Below, one piece after another: positions 52,995 to 61,994 of a stretch of DNA of 64,000 nucleotides. The translations under genes were made by a program, and so were the position numbers. Numbering within the stretch: the first letter of the stretch is position 1; each line of letters begins with the position of its first letter. The notes under the pieces are model-generated. The model was not told where the DNA came from. It did not search any database and saw nothing but the letters and a program-made list of their open reading frames with translations. The stretch lies in contig NZ_LAIJ01000009.1 in the NCBI RefSeq assembly GCF_001449115.1, positions 496,001 through 560,000 of the forward strand, written 5' to 3'. Origin of the DNA: Occallatibacter gabretensis (GTDB lineage Bacteria; Acidobacteriota; Terriglobia; Terriglobales; Acidobacteriaceae).

Positions 52995-54776
52995 ATGCCG
53001 AATCTTTACGCCCTGCTTGTCGCCATCGACGTTTATCCTGCCGGTATTCCGCCACTAAATGGATGCATCAATGACGCCGATGCCATGGAGCAACTGCTTC
53101 GCACACGCTTCTCCGATGCAACTCTGCATCTGGTCCGCCTTAACAATGCCGATGCCAAACGGCAAAATATCATCGACTCATTCCGCAGCCACCTCGGCCA
53201 GGCTTCCGGGAATGACATCGCGCTCTTCTTCTATGCGGGTCATGGCTCGCAGGTCCCAACCGGCGGCCTCTTTGCCGCCATTGAGCCCAGCGGCATGAAC
53301 TCCTCCATCGTCTGCTTTGACAGCCGCACCAACGGCGTTCCCGATCTGGTCGATAAGGACATGGGCGTGCTCATCTCGGAGGTCACAGCCAAAGGCGTCC
53401 ATCTCACCACCATCTTTGACTCTTGCCATTCCGGCTCCATGGACCGCGACCTGCCTTCCACTGAGATTCAGGCCGACGCTCAAGCCACGACCATGGGCTT
53501 TGGTCCGTCCAAGAAAAAGGCCGCCGTGCGAAAAGTCCCTCGGCGTGCAGACCCGCAGGCTATCAACGACTACCTCGTCAACCCTTCCACCCTGGAAACC
53601 GCCATCCGTGACTCTCCCACTCCGCCACAGCCTGTAAGCTCGATCACGCTGGCTTCCACCGTGAATTATGTCCCGGATCAGTGCGGACTTCACATTCTCC
53701 TCGCGGCCTGCGAGACAGACGAAACCGCAAACGAGTACTACGACATTGAAGCCAACAAGCTCCACGGAGCTTTCACCTTTTTCCTTACCCAAACGCTCAC
53801 CAACGCCAAAGACGCCTTGAGCTACCGCGAGCTGGTTCACCTGGTTCGCGCCACAATGGACGGCAAAGTCGCGCCGCAAACTCCCAAGCTGGAGTCTTCC
53901 GGCAACGACGCGATGTTCAGCAATCTCTTTCTCAGCCTCACGCCCACTGTGTGGACGGACTACGCCATCGCCGGCCTCTCCAATCTCACCAACCAGTGGC
54001 AGCTTGATCGCGGCGCATTGATGAGCGTTTCGATCGGCGCCCGCTACGCCCTTTATCCCACCACCGCACCCAATTCCGATCTCGCCGACGCCGGAAAGGC
54101 TGTCGGACTGGCCACCGTCACATCTGTTACTCCCGCCACATCCATACTTCAGCTTGATCCCGGCGTGCAACTCGATTCAGAGGCCCAATACAAGGCCGTT
54201 CCCACCTCATCGTCCGCGCTCAGCCACATCGACACATGGAAGCAGCGCCTCACGCTCACCAATCCCAATACGCAAATTCCCGCAACCGCACTCGATTTCC
54301 TGGTTATCGCTTATCCCGGCACGCCGGACCAGCAGGAGCTGCACTGCCCGCCCCACAAGCGAGTCGAACTGACTTACCGCAACGTCCCAGCCGGCCAGGA
54401 TAATCGCCCGTTTTACTCCGGAAGCATTACAAATAAGCACAATGTTCCGCTCACCGTCGCGCTCCTCGCATTTTCGGGCGACTACAGCATATCCACCGCG
54501 CTTCTCGATGCCGAAACGCAACGCCTCGATCCCGGCCAGACCGTTTACCTTCACTCCGGCACGCCGCTCCACTGCTCTGTTCCGGGCACCGCGAAAGACA
54601 CCACTGACGAGATGCTTCTCGTTATCTCCACGGACTGGTTTGACGCGACCGTCTTCAAGCTCGACTCTCTCAACACCGCGGCACCGCCCAGTCCCACGCG
54701 CTCCATGTATTCCAATCCGCTGCCGCAGCAAGACTTTACCACCTGGCGCGTCACATTTCACACCACACGGAGCTGA
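52995..54776 (+). CDS. Caspase-fold (C14, metacaspase-like) protease
   Basis: 593 residues from the ATG at 52995; the open frame back to a TTG at 52839 looks non-coding. The p20-like domain is at residues 1-190: YALLVAIDVYPAGIPPLNGC, then His83 in LFFYAGHGSQVP and Cys144 in IFDSCHSGSMDRD, the complete catalytic dyad. A second half from about 215 has LHILLAACETDETANEYYD and LHGAFTFFLTQTLTNAKDAL, the usual end of C14 domains. The C-terminal 250 residues look like beta-sandwich material (LTNPNTQIPATALDFLVIAY), function unknown. No signal peptide. The next gene starts 5 bp later, so the two are almost surely one operon. Confidence 0.9.
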   Translation: MPNLYALLVAIDVYPAGIPPLNGCINDADAMEQLLRTRFSDATLHLVRLNNADAKRQNIIDSFRSHLGQASGNDIALFFYAGHGSQVPTGGLFAAIEPSGMNSSIVCFDSRTNGVPDLVDKDMGVLISEVTAKGVHLTTIFDSCHSGSMDRDLPSTEIQADAQATTMGFGPSKKKAAVRKVPRRADPQAINDYLVNPSTLETAIRDSPTPPQPVSSITLASTVNYVPDQCGLHILLAACETDETANEYYDIEANKLHGAFTFFLTQTLTNAKDALSYRELVHLVRATMDGKVAPQTPKLESSGNDAMFSNLFLSLTPTVWTDYAIAGLSNLTNQWQLDRGALMSVSIGARYALYPTTAPNSDLADAGKAVGLATVTSVTPATSILQLDPGVQLDSEAQYKAVPTSSSALSHIDTWKQRLTLTNPNTQIPATALDFLVIAYPGTPDQQELHCPPHKRVELTYRNVPAGQDNRPFYSGSITNKHNVPLTVALLAFSGDYSISTALLDAETQRLDPGQTVYLHSGTPLHCSVPGTAKDTTDEMLLVISTDWFDATVFKLDSLNTAAPPSPTRSMYSNPLPQQDFTTWRVTFHTTRS

Positions 54777-54781
54777 CGCCG

Positions 54782-57700
54782 ATGAGTAGTACCACGCCTC
54801 CTGTCTTCTTCTTTACTTTTGCCGATCCCGATCAGCAGTCGGATGTCGCGCTGCCCTCGCTTCAAAGTGAAGAAGCGGGCATCCGCAGCGCGCTGGCTTC
54901 CGGGGAACAGGCCGGTAGCTGGGAGTTCGTCTCCGGCTTTCACGCTTGCCGCAAGAACCTGTTTGAGACCTTCCGCAATAACCGTGTCGCCATCTTCCAT
55001 TTCGGAGGTCACTCCAATCAGCAGAGCCTCTGGCTTCCCGCTGAAACTCCTGGCAATCAGATCGTCGACGGCGTTCTGCTCGAAGAGTTTCTCGTTTCGC
55101 AGCCCAGCCTGCAGCTTGCCTTCTTTAATTCCTGTGAGAACCAGGAATGGGCCGCCAAAGTCGCTACCCGCGTCCCCTTCGTCATTGCTTCCGTCGCCAA
55201 GCTCGATGACGTCATCGCCGGCCACTTCGCCGCTGCCTTCTATGGCTACCTCGCCACCGGAAGCACCTTGGACGACGCTTTCTCTCAAGCCGCCGGCGAT
55301 GTCATGGGTACGCACCAGACAAGCCTCGGCAACTGGGTGGACAAATACAAACAGCACCCTCCGCAGTTCCGCACATTTGACGAGGCGGAGGCATTCCCTA
55401 CCCCCGCACAGGCCACATTCCCCTGGGTCGCAGTCAAACGTCCCGGCGCTTCCTCCTCCGGTTCCTGGCGCCTCGCAGACGTTGCGCATGATCCACTCGT
55501 CGGCCTGCCACCGCTCGCACCCGGCTATTACAAGGATCTTCCGAAACAGCCCTATGTCACCATCAAGGGCCACACCAAAGAGAATGCGCCGCTTTTCTTC
55601 GGCCGTTCCACAGAGATTCGCGCCATAGCCGACTGGGCGCTCGGCGCTTGCGATCCCGCGCGCCCCATTAGCCTCTTTTACGGGCAATCTGGTGTCGGCA
55701 AATCCTCTCTCCTCAATGCCGGCCTGCTTCCGCGCCTCCCCGCCGATTGCCGCTACGCCTATCGCCGCCGCAATCGCAACCTCATCGACGATCTCTACAG
55801 CGCCATCGCAGAAGTCATCGCCTCTCAGCCGCCTGCTCCGGGCGCGCCCGCGCCCGAAGCAACGCAAGACCCGGCCGTACGCGAAACCCAGGTCCGCACG
55901 TGGCTCAGTCCTCCCCAACGCTCCCTCATCATTCTCGATCAGGTGGAAGAAGCCATCACACACGCCACCACCTCGGGCAATTCTATCGATAGCGAATTGC
56001 GCGCCTTCGCCAATCACGTCCGTCAGCTCTTCTCTCAAGCCCCATCCAACTCATCTGCTCGCCTGCTGCTGAGCTTCCGCAAGGAATATCTCGCTGAAAT
56101 CCGTGGCTACTTTGCCGAAGGCAGCACGGACAACTCGCCCGATCTTCTCGATCACTTCTGGCTCGATCGTCTAGATCACGATGCCATCGTTCAGGTCGTC
56201 ACCGGCCCGGCTTATCTCCGCTTCGCGGACGATCAAAACAAGACCATCTTCCCGTATAAAATCGTCTTCCCCGAAGGCGACCGTGTCCCAAACCTGATTG
56301 CCGATGATCTTCTTAAGGGCGATTCTTCCATCGCCACCGTGCTGCAGATCGTGCTCAATCAGCTCTGGGACGCCACGCAGCCAGATGCAAACGGTATACA
56401 CAGCTATACCGTCGAGCTCTACGAGAATCTCGCCATCCGTCAGAATCCTCTTCTGGGTTTCTACGAGCAACAGCTCGCCGAGCTCTACGGCCCGGCTGAA
56501 ACCAAAGCTGCCCCGCAGAGCAAAATCAAAACAGAGCCGGGTGAAATCAAAGCCGCCTCGCAGGGACTCGAGCTTGATCTCCTTTACGCGCATACCTCGG
56601 AGCTTGGAACCTCGCGCCGTCGCTCGCTGGATGATCTCAAAAACGATTACGCGAATCTCGGCGAACTTGGCCTCAGCCTCGACCAACTCCTAACCGCGAA
56701 CATCGATAAATATCTGCTCACGCAGCCGGCGCGCGATCCCGGCGGTATGCAGACCGCAATCGACAATCACTCAACCGCCCTTACCCACGACACGCTTGCC
56801 CCGCTTATCCGCCGCGACTTCGCGCTCTCCGAGCTTCCTGGCGCACGCGCACGACGACTACTCGAAAACCGTGGGCGTGAGTGGTCCGGCGGCAGAAAAG
56901 GAATTGTCCTCGACCGCGCCGATCTGCGTACGGTCACACGCGGTCTGCCTCACATGCGGGCCGTAACTCCAGACGAGCAGCGTCTTATTGGCCACAGCCG
57001 TACCGCCCGCCGCCGAGCCTTCCTTCGATCCTTCCTTCTTCTCCTGCTGCTGCCGGTGCTTGCCGTAGGAACGCTTGCCATATACGTCACCCGAGTGCAC
57101 CAACAGGAGCAGGACACCATAAACCTGGCCTCCAATTACGCGAGCAATAGCAGTAACCAGGTTCTCGCTATCGCAGAAGGCATGGAATCCGTACGGCTCC
57201 AGCAAGGTGGCGCCTTTTGGCTGCGCCTTAACTTCCTGGGGGCCATCAAAGATACAAATAAGGAGATCATTTCCAATCTGCAACAGGCGCTCCAGTTCCG
57301 CGAGGTCTATCGTGCGCAGATCGATACCTCAATGGTCGATCTCGATCAGTGCGCCGTCGCGCTCGACCAGCATGATCGCCCGCTTGTGACCAGCCGCAAT
57401 GGCACAACGTTGTTGGGTGGCAATCCCGTGTCAGCGCTCCAGGATCAGTCCGTTTGCGATCCTGCCAGCGGTGTCATTGCTCAAATCAGTGCAGACGGCT
57501 GGAATCTCTCAGTCTGGCGCGCAGGAAAGACGCAGACTTTCCGTCTCGCAGATGAGCTGGCAGGTCCGATGGCTATCCAGCCCGGAGGAACGACGATTGT
57601 CTATGGTTCCGGAGCGGGCAGCAATCCAGCAGACAAGTCAATTATTCTCGTCGATCTCTCTACCGGCCAGAAAATTCACCAGATTCAAGGAGTCGACACA

Positions 57701-58738
57701 GGAAACCGTGTCATGCTCAGCCCCAGCGGACAGTATCTGGTACAGGACAGCAACGGCACGGGCCTCGATTATGTGAACCTTTCGCAACCCTCGCCTCGGG
57801 CTGCCTCTCTTACCGGCAAGAACGCGATGGGAAGATTCGTCGGCGTTGTTGGTGGGCAGCAAGTTGTAGCTTTCGGCGGCAAAGGTTTCAGTCCTTCCGA
57901 AAAGATGAACCCTGAGTTCAATGATCTGCAGGTCTACCGCCTCAGTGACGGAAAGCTCCTTAACTATGAGACCGGGATCTATGAGGGCAATTCCAGTTGG
58001 AGCGGCTATGAAGCCGTCACGCTCTCGCCCGATGGCCGCATGCTTGCTTCTTATAGCAGCATTTCTCTCGGACAGATCGATCTCTGGGCCGTACCCTCCA
58101 CGCTTGACGCTGCCGAGTCCGGCGGCATGGCGTCCGTCGATCCCGAGCTAAAGCACATGCGCGAAGACCCTGAAAACGAAGGCTCACCAGCGCATCTGGC
58201 AAGCTTCAGTGTTCCTCAGGGCATCTGGAACATCATCGGAATTTCGCCCGATCTGCGGTATGTGACCACGGCGGAACTCGAACAAATTCCTGCCGATCAA
58301 AACCAGTCGGACTCGAAACAGGCTAAGCAGGCCGCCTTCGTTCATGTCTGGGCTATTCACTCCTATACAAAGAAAGAGCTCCAGCAGATCAAATTTCCTG
58401 TGCCGCTCTTCGACATCGGCTGCAAGCTTATCGGCACCTTTATCGATGACATGGCTGCCAACCCAACCATGGTCAGCGGCACCGAGAATATTGACTACCA
58501 CGCCCTCAGCGCATCCTGTAAGCAAAGGATTAAACAAGAGGGCGTCATGACGAAGGCTACAAAGGCCGGCGACAGTATATCTGCTCCTGAAAAACCGAAA
58601 TCAACTCCTGCTCCATCCAAGCCTCAGACAAATTCGGCTCCATCCAAGCCCGAATCGGTTACAGATGCGCAGCGGCAGTTGAAAACCGCTCGGCAAGAGG
58701 CACGGAAAGCGGCCCGACAAGCTGCTCAACAAAAATAG
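54782..58738 (+). CDS. CHAT-like protease / STAND NTPase / WD-like fusion protein, membrane-anchored
   Basis: 1318 residues. Residues 1-200 are CHAT-like: His77 in IFHFGGHSNQQSLWLP and Cys118 in LAFFNSCENQEWA form the expected dyad. Residues about 265-560 are a STAND-type NTPase with P-loop GQSGVGKSS (Lys307) and Walker B SLIILDQVEEAI (386-390), followed by LLSFRKEYLAEIRGYF. A winged-helix-like region follows. One membrane helix lies at about 747-770 (SFLLLLLLPVLAVGTLAIYV). The remaining half has WD/beta-propeller-like blades (LSPDGRMLASYSSISLGQID). The last 60 residues are Pro/Lys/Ala-rich. It is probably an NTP-switched sensor that triggers a protease, working with the adjacent caspase. Confidence 0.85.
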   Translation: MSSTTPPVFFFTFADPDQQSDVALPSLQSEEAGIRSALASGEQAGSWEFVSGFHACRKNLFETFRNNRVAIFHFGGHSNQQSLWLPAETPGNQIVDGVLLEEFLVSQPSLQLAFFNSCENQEWAAKVATRVPFVIASVAKLDDVIAGHFAAAFYGYLATGSTLDDAFSQAAGDVMGTHQTSLGNWVDKYKQHPPQFRTFDEAEAFPTPAQATFPWVAVKRPGASSSGSWRLADVAHDPLVGLPPLAPGYYKDLPKQPYVTIKGHTKENAPLFFGRSTEIRAIADWALGACDPARPISLFYGQSGVGKSSLLNAGLLPRLPADCRYAYRRRNRNLIDDLYSAIAEVIASQPPAPGAPAPEATQDPAVRETQVRTWLSPPQRSLIILDQVEEAITHATTSGNSIDSELRAFANHVRQLFSQAPSNSSARLLLSFRKEYLAEIRGYFAEGSTDNSPDLLDHFWLDRLDHDAIVQVVTGPAYLRFADDQNKTIFPYKIVFPEGDRVPNLIADDLLKGDSSIATVLQIVLNQLWDATQPDANGIHSYTVELYENLAIRQNPLLGFYEQQLAELYGPAETKAAPQSKIKTEPGEIKAASQGLELDLLYAHTSELGTSRRRSLDDLKNDYANLGELGLSLDQLLTANIDKYLLTQPARDPGGMQTAIDNHSTALTHDTLAPLIRRDFALSELPGARARRLLENRGREWSGGRKGIVLDRADLRTVTRGLPHMRAVTPDEQRLIGHSRTARRRAFLRSFLLLLLLPVLAVGTLAIYVTRVHQQEQDTINLASNYASNSSNQVLAIAEGMESVRLQQGGAFWLRLNFLGAIKDTNKEIISNLQQALQFREVYRAQIDTSMVDLDQCAVALDQHDRPLVTSRNGTTLLGGNPVSALQDQSVCDPASGVIAQISADGWNLSVWRAGKTQTFRLADELAGPMAIQPGGTTIVYGSGAGSNPADKSIILVDLSTGQKIHQIQGVDTGNRVMLSPSGQYLVQDSNGTGLDYVNLSQPSPRAASLTGKNAMGRFVGVVGGQQVVAFGGKGFSPSEKMNPEFNDLQVYRLSDGKLLNYETGIYEGNSSWSGYEAVTLSPDGRMLASYSSISLGQIDLWAVPSTLDAAESGGMASVDPELKHMREDPENEGSPAHLASFSVPQGIWNIIGISPDLRYVTTAELEQIPADQNQSDSKQAKQAAFVHVWAIHSYTKKELQQIKFPVPLFDIGCKLIGTFIDDMAANPTMVSGTENIDYHALSASCKQRIKQEGVMTKATKAGDSISAPEKPKSTPAPSKPQTNSAPSKPESVTDAQRQLKTARQEARKAARQAAQQK

Positions 58739-58818
58739 GAGCTTTGCAACTGAATATGCGAGTTATCCTGTGCTGCTGTGCTTCCGAAGTTATTTTCTTT
58801 GTGCAGGTTGCGGACGTC

Positions 58819-58958
58819 TGCACAGTTTCTACGCAAATCTTTATGTGATCTTCATTTGGGAACTGTGCAGCTTATTCAGTCACGAATATGCCTTACGACC
58901 CAGAAATGCACACATTATGGTGCAGCAGGGATGGGGGAGGGGTACCGTACCGTCCCCC
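58819..58958 (-). repeat. Composite structured element, copy B
   Basis: Read on the minus strand it has a C-rich run ACCCCTCCCCCA next to a GGTACGGTACC-type inverted sequence, then a TGCAC / GTGCA hairpin with an 8-nt loop (58907-58924), then the 52-nt core (58870 to 58819). The core matches copy A at 41 of 52 positions without gaps, and its ends TGCACAGTT and AACTGTGCA are fully complementary. Confidence 0.75.
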
Positions 58959-58962
58959 AACA

Positions 58963-58997
58963 AAACGGCCCGAATCCGCGATGGGTTCGGGCCGTTT
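58963..58997 (+). terminator. Hairpin terminator-like sequence downstream of the CHAT/STAND gene
   Basis: Perfect 12-bp stem AAACGGCCCGAA / TTCGGGCCGTTT with an 11-nt loop. It has A/T ends on both sides and so could act in either direction. Confidence 0.75.
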
Positions 58998-59169
58998 CTT
59001 CCTGCTGATTATGAGTGTGACAGAAAACCCCTTAATGGTACGCAAACTTTCTTGGGGCGGAGGACGGTACGAAAGGACAATGGACGAAAGTAATGTATTG
59101 CCGAGGGACAAAGATAAGACAAATGCAGCAAGTTAGCGCTGCGCGTGGCGGGTTAGCTGGTTGGCGAAA

Positions 59170-59210
59170 ATCAGGTCCTTCGACTCACCAACCCAAGCTC
59201 AGGATGACAC
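59170..59210 (-). repeat. TCATCCTGA intergenic repeat, copy 8 (inverted)
   Basis: Plus-strand TCAGGTCCTTCGACTCACC and CCAAGCTCAGGATGACA are the reverse complement of the family ends (TGTCATCCTGAGC, GAAGGACCTGA). The middle section is shorter than in other copies. Confidence 0.8.
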
Positions 59211-59246
59211 GGCATTTGGAACGTTGAAGGGAGGGGACACCCAGCC

Positions 59247-59609
59247 TTAGCCACCGGTCCTGTTACGGGGATCGCGGTTGACTGATGGCTCAATCGTCAG
59301 TACGGGCCCATCCGCACCTTGTTCGTCCAATGGATAAATGGGCGATCCTTCAGGCAGCACCTGCGCCAGGTAACCGCTGCCTGCCGGCTGCAAAAACGTA
59401 TACGTCACTGTTGCTCCACCAGCGAGGGTCACCGGCGAGGTCGGCTTTGGCGAAAGGATGCTCTCGGTTGCCGGCGTCAGCACCAGCAGGGTACCTGCGC
59501 TGCCTGCATTCACAAACTCGATCTCGTTCCCCGCGGCAACACCAACCTGCGGCGGCTGCGCCCCGCGGTAATCACCGTCCTGCACAATCTCCACAACTAT
59601 CTTGATCAT
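59247..59609 (-). CDS. Small cupredoxin-like protein coupled to the kinase gene
   Basis: 120 residues, ATG overlapping the kinase stop (ATGA at 59606-59609). Beta-rich, no signal peptide: MIKIVVEIVQDGDYRGAQPP, then VGVAAGNEIEFVNAGSAGTL, a core with GGATVTYTFLQPAGSGYLAQ and a C-terminal acidic and Asn/Arg tail. The VxxGxxIxFxN pattern is that of cupredoxin-fold domains, but the copper-ligand Cys/His/Met set is absent, so metal binding is unlikely. Coupling with the kinase suggests it is a regulator, substrate or structural partner. Confidence 0.6.
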   Translation of the reverse strand: MIKIVVEIVQDGDYRGAQPPQVGVAAGNEIEFVNAGSAGTLLVLTPATESILSPKPTSPVTLAGGATVTYTFLQPAGSGYLAQVLPEGSPIYPLDEQGADGPVLTIEPSVNRDPRNRTGG

Positions 59610-61864
59610 TTTTTCCCTCCGGTTATCTTCATGGAATAGTTGTCCCCCATCACAAGCGGAGCATTCGGATCGCTGCGAAGCGAGTGGAACGTTGGACTCG
59701 CCCTAGCGTAGTTGACCGGGTAGCCAAGCTGCAACGCCTTAGTAAGGAATTCCAAGGCCTCCTTCCGCATACCCAGCACCTCGTAGGCCTCTGCAACGCT
59801 TTCCGCCGTGTCCGGGTCCTTTGGCGCAAGCGCAATCGACTTCCGCAGCAGCGGCAAAGCGCGCTCTGTCTCGTGCAGGCTTGCGTAGTACTTACCCAGC
59901 ATAGAGATCGTATACGCGTCATCCGGGGTGCGCTTCTTCTCTTCTTCCGCCAGCACTACAGCTTTCTTGAACGCCTCCGCTGCCTCGGTCTCATGCTTTC
60001 CGTCTGCCGCATAGGCCTCCGCCAGGTTGCCCCATGAGTCGAACTGGTTCGGCGCAACGTCCGTTGCACGCTTATACGTGGCAATCGCACTCGCAAAATC
60101 GCTCTTCCGGTAAAATACCTGTCCCAGCGCCATGATCGGATCGGCTCGTGGATCGAGATCGACTGACTTCTGCAGCGCTTTCTGCGCCTCGTCGAGCCGG
60201 GCTTCCTTCAGATAAACCAGCCCAAGGTTGTAAAGCACCCGCGCATTCTCCGACGTCTTTTCGAGCGCGTCCTTCAAACTCTTCTCCGCACCGGTGAAAT
60301 CCCCTGTATCAATCTGCATCGCGCCCATCAGATAGGGCCAGCGCCAGTTTTCATCGTCCAGGTCCATCGCCTGCTGGAACTCTTTCCTCGCATCCTCTGT
60401 GCGCCCCTGCTTCCGATATGCGTTCGCCAGCAATCCATGCGCATCCGCGCTTTTCGGGTCCAGATTCGCCGCCTTCTCGAGCTCCTCTATTCCGATATCA
60501 GACTTTCCCTGGGCTGCATGAATCATTCCTGAGGTCATCTGCACGGCCGCCAGGCTTGCATTCATCGTCATGGCCTTCGCGCTGGCTGCGTTTGCCTCAT
60601 CGGCCCACCTGGCTTCGCTCGTGTCCTCATACTTTCGCCAGTAAGCCCGCGCCAGTCCGGCCTCCGCCAGAGCGTCCTTCGGCTCGCTCTTCAGAGCGGA
60701 CAAATACAAGTCGATCGCCTTCTCCGTATACCCTGGCTTGTCATATCGCGCCAGTGCTTCGTTCGCATCCAGGTAATCCTGGTAGCCGGGATGCACTACT
60801 GAAACGCCCACTTGCTTTACCTTGGTCCACATCTGGGTTCCGAAGACAAAAGTGAGTCCAATCGCAACCCAGACCCACTTCCGCGCGAATCCCCAGAAGC
60901 CTTTTTCTTTTTCCTCTTTCTCCTTCTTCGCCTTCTTGTCTCGCTTATCCGGCTCTGGCTTTATTTGAAGCACCGCAGCCAACTCTGCGCCCATCTGCGC
61001 CGCGCTTGCGTATCGCAGCCGCGCATCGGTTTCCGTGGCTCGCTTCACAATTCCCGCCAACTGCTGCGGCACAGCCGTGACCGGAGCCACCGATCCTGTT
61101 GTCAGAAATCTGAGCAGCACGCCCATCGAATAGAGATCGCTCTGCGCCGTTGCCGCATTTCCCGCCGCGACCTCGGGAGCCATATATGCCGGCGTCCCGC
61201 TCCATCCCGTCCCCGCCAGCAGATTCTGGCTCAGCCCAAAGTCCATCAGCAGCACGCGCCCGCTCTGATCCCGCATCGCATTGCCCGGCTTGATGTCTCT
61301 GTGCAGCAGCCCCGCCGCGTGAACCGCGCCCAGCGCATCGCACAACGCTCCAACTGTCGCCGCCGCATTGCGCTCATCCATCACGCCCTGCGCCGCAATC
61401 AGCGCATTGAGCGTTTGCCCGCGCACAAACTCGCTCCAGAAGCCCACGCGTCCCTCGCGCCGATCCACTCCATACACCGGGACAATATTTGGATGATGCA
61501 CCTTTGCCATGGCGCGGGCTTCGGCCACCATGGTCGTGAACTCCAGCTCCGGGTCCATTCCGCGCGGCAGCAGCAGCTTCAGCGCCACTTCCCGCTCCAG
61601 AACCGGGTCCCATGCGCGATACACCTCGCCGAACCCGCCCCGCCCCAGCACCTGCAGAAGCTGAAAATCTCCCCATGCCTTCAGTTGTCCGGAAATTTGT
61701 CCAGCATCAGGGCCACCGAGCTTCTCCGTCGTTCCGCCTTGCGCGCCACCCACCAGCACCGAATCTGGCGCGCGGGTCGCATCCGGGTCCGGCGCACGCG
61801 TAGCATCCGCGTCGCGCGACACATCCTGCGACTGCGTCACTTCCGGCGAAGGAACCTCGGCCAT
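59606..61864 (-). CDS. Membrane-anchored Ser/Thr protein kinase with TPR sensor domain
   Basis: 752 residues. An N-terminal acidic leader contains a repeated ATRAPDPDATRAPD. PknB-like kinase domain about 65-300: GRGGFGEVYRAWDP, ATP-binding Lys96 (VALKLLL), Glu115, the catalytic loop LHRDIKPGNAM with Asp190, DFG at 208-210 and the APE-type YMAPEV. A Lys/Glu-rich linker (303-322) and one helix (WVWVAIGLTFVFGTQM, about 330-345) follow. Then come about eight TPR units to residue 720 (AGLARAYWRKYEDTSEARWA, VLYNLGLVYLKEARLDEAQK). The TPRs lie outside the cytoplasm and may sense or bind a ligand. Divergent from the EACC1-like gene, with a 130-bp shared promoter region. Confidence 0.92.
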   Translation of the reverse strand: MAEVPSPEVTQSQDVSRDADATRAPDPDATRAPDSVLVGGAQGGTTEKLGGPDAGQISGQLKAWGDFQLLQVLGRGGFGEVYRAWDPVLEREVALKLLLPRGMDPELEFTTMVAEARAMAKVHHPNIVPVYGVDRREGRVGFWSEFVRGQTLNALIAAQGVMDERNAAATVGALCDALGAVHAAGLLHRDIKPGNAMRDQSGRVLLMDFGLSQNLLAGTGWSGTPAYMAPEVAAGNAATAQSDLYSMGVLLRFLTTGSVAPVTAVPQQLAGIVKRATETDARLRYASAAQMGAELAAVLQIKPEPDKRDKKAKKEKEEKEKGFWGFARKWVWVAIGLTFVFGTQMWTKVKQVGVSVVHPGYQDYLDANEALARYDKPGYTEKAIDLYLSALKSEPKDALAEAGLARAYWRKYEDTSEARWADEANAASAKAMTMNASLAAVQMTSGMIHAAQGKSDIGIEELEKAANLDPKSADAHGLLANAYRKQGRTEDARKEFQQAMDLDDENWRWPYLMGAMQIDTGDFTGAEKSLKDALEKTSENARVLYNLGLVYLKEARLDEAQKALQKSVDLDPRADPIMALGQVFYRKSDFASAIATYKRATDVAPNQFDSWGNLAEAYAADGKHETEAAEAFKKAVVLAEEEKKRTPDDAYTISMLGKYYASLHETERALPLLRKSIALAPKDPDTAESVAEAYEVLGMRKEALEFLTKALQLGYPVNYARASPTFHSLRSDPNAPLVMGDNYSMKITGGKK

Positions 61865-61994
61865 CAGCGCCTTTCCACAACGGTCTTGCTCAGAAATTCC
61901 CGCCTTATGTTCCTAGAAAAAGAAGGATTAGATAAACAGCAGGATGAAATGTAGAATACACCCGACTCGCATTCATCCTCACCGGAGACGTCTA

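Larger units (their letters stand above)
58739..59246. other. 508-bp intergenic region after the CHAT/STAND gene
   Basis: No supported gene. Holds the composite element copy B (58819-58958), a terminator hairpin (58963-58997) and an inverted TCATCCTGA repeat (59170-59210). These are listed separately. Confidence 0.7.

Noticed and set aside
54758..56038. 426-residue minus-strand frame opposite the CHAT/STAND gene
   Set aside because: Gly/Glu/Arg-rich shadow frame without motifs, opposite a well-supported gene.
58770..59136. Three short ORFs after the CHAT/STAND gene
   Set aside because: They run through the composite repeat and terminator hairpin and have no ribosome-binding sites.
60812..61954. 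380-residue plus-strand frame opposite the kinase
   Set aside because: Arg/His/Leu-rich complement of the kinase gene, whose catalytic motifs are intact on the other strand.
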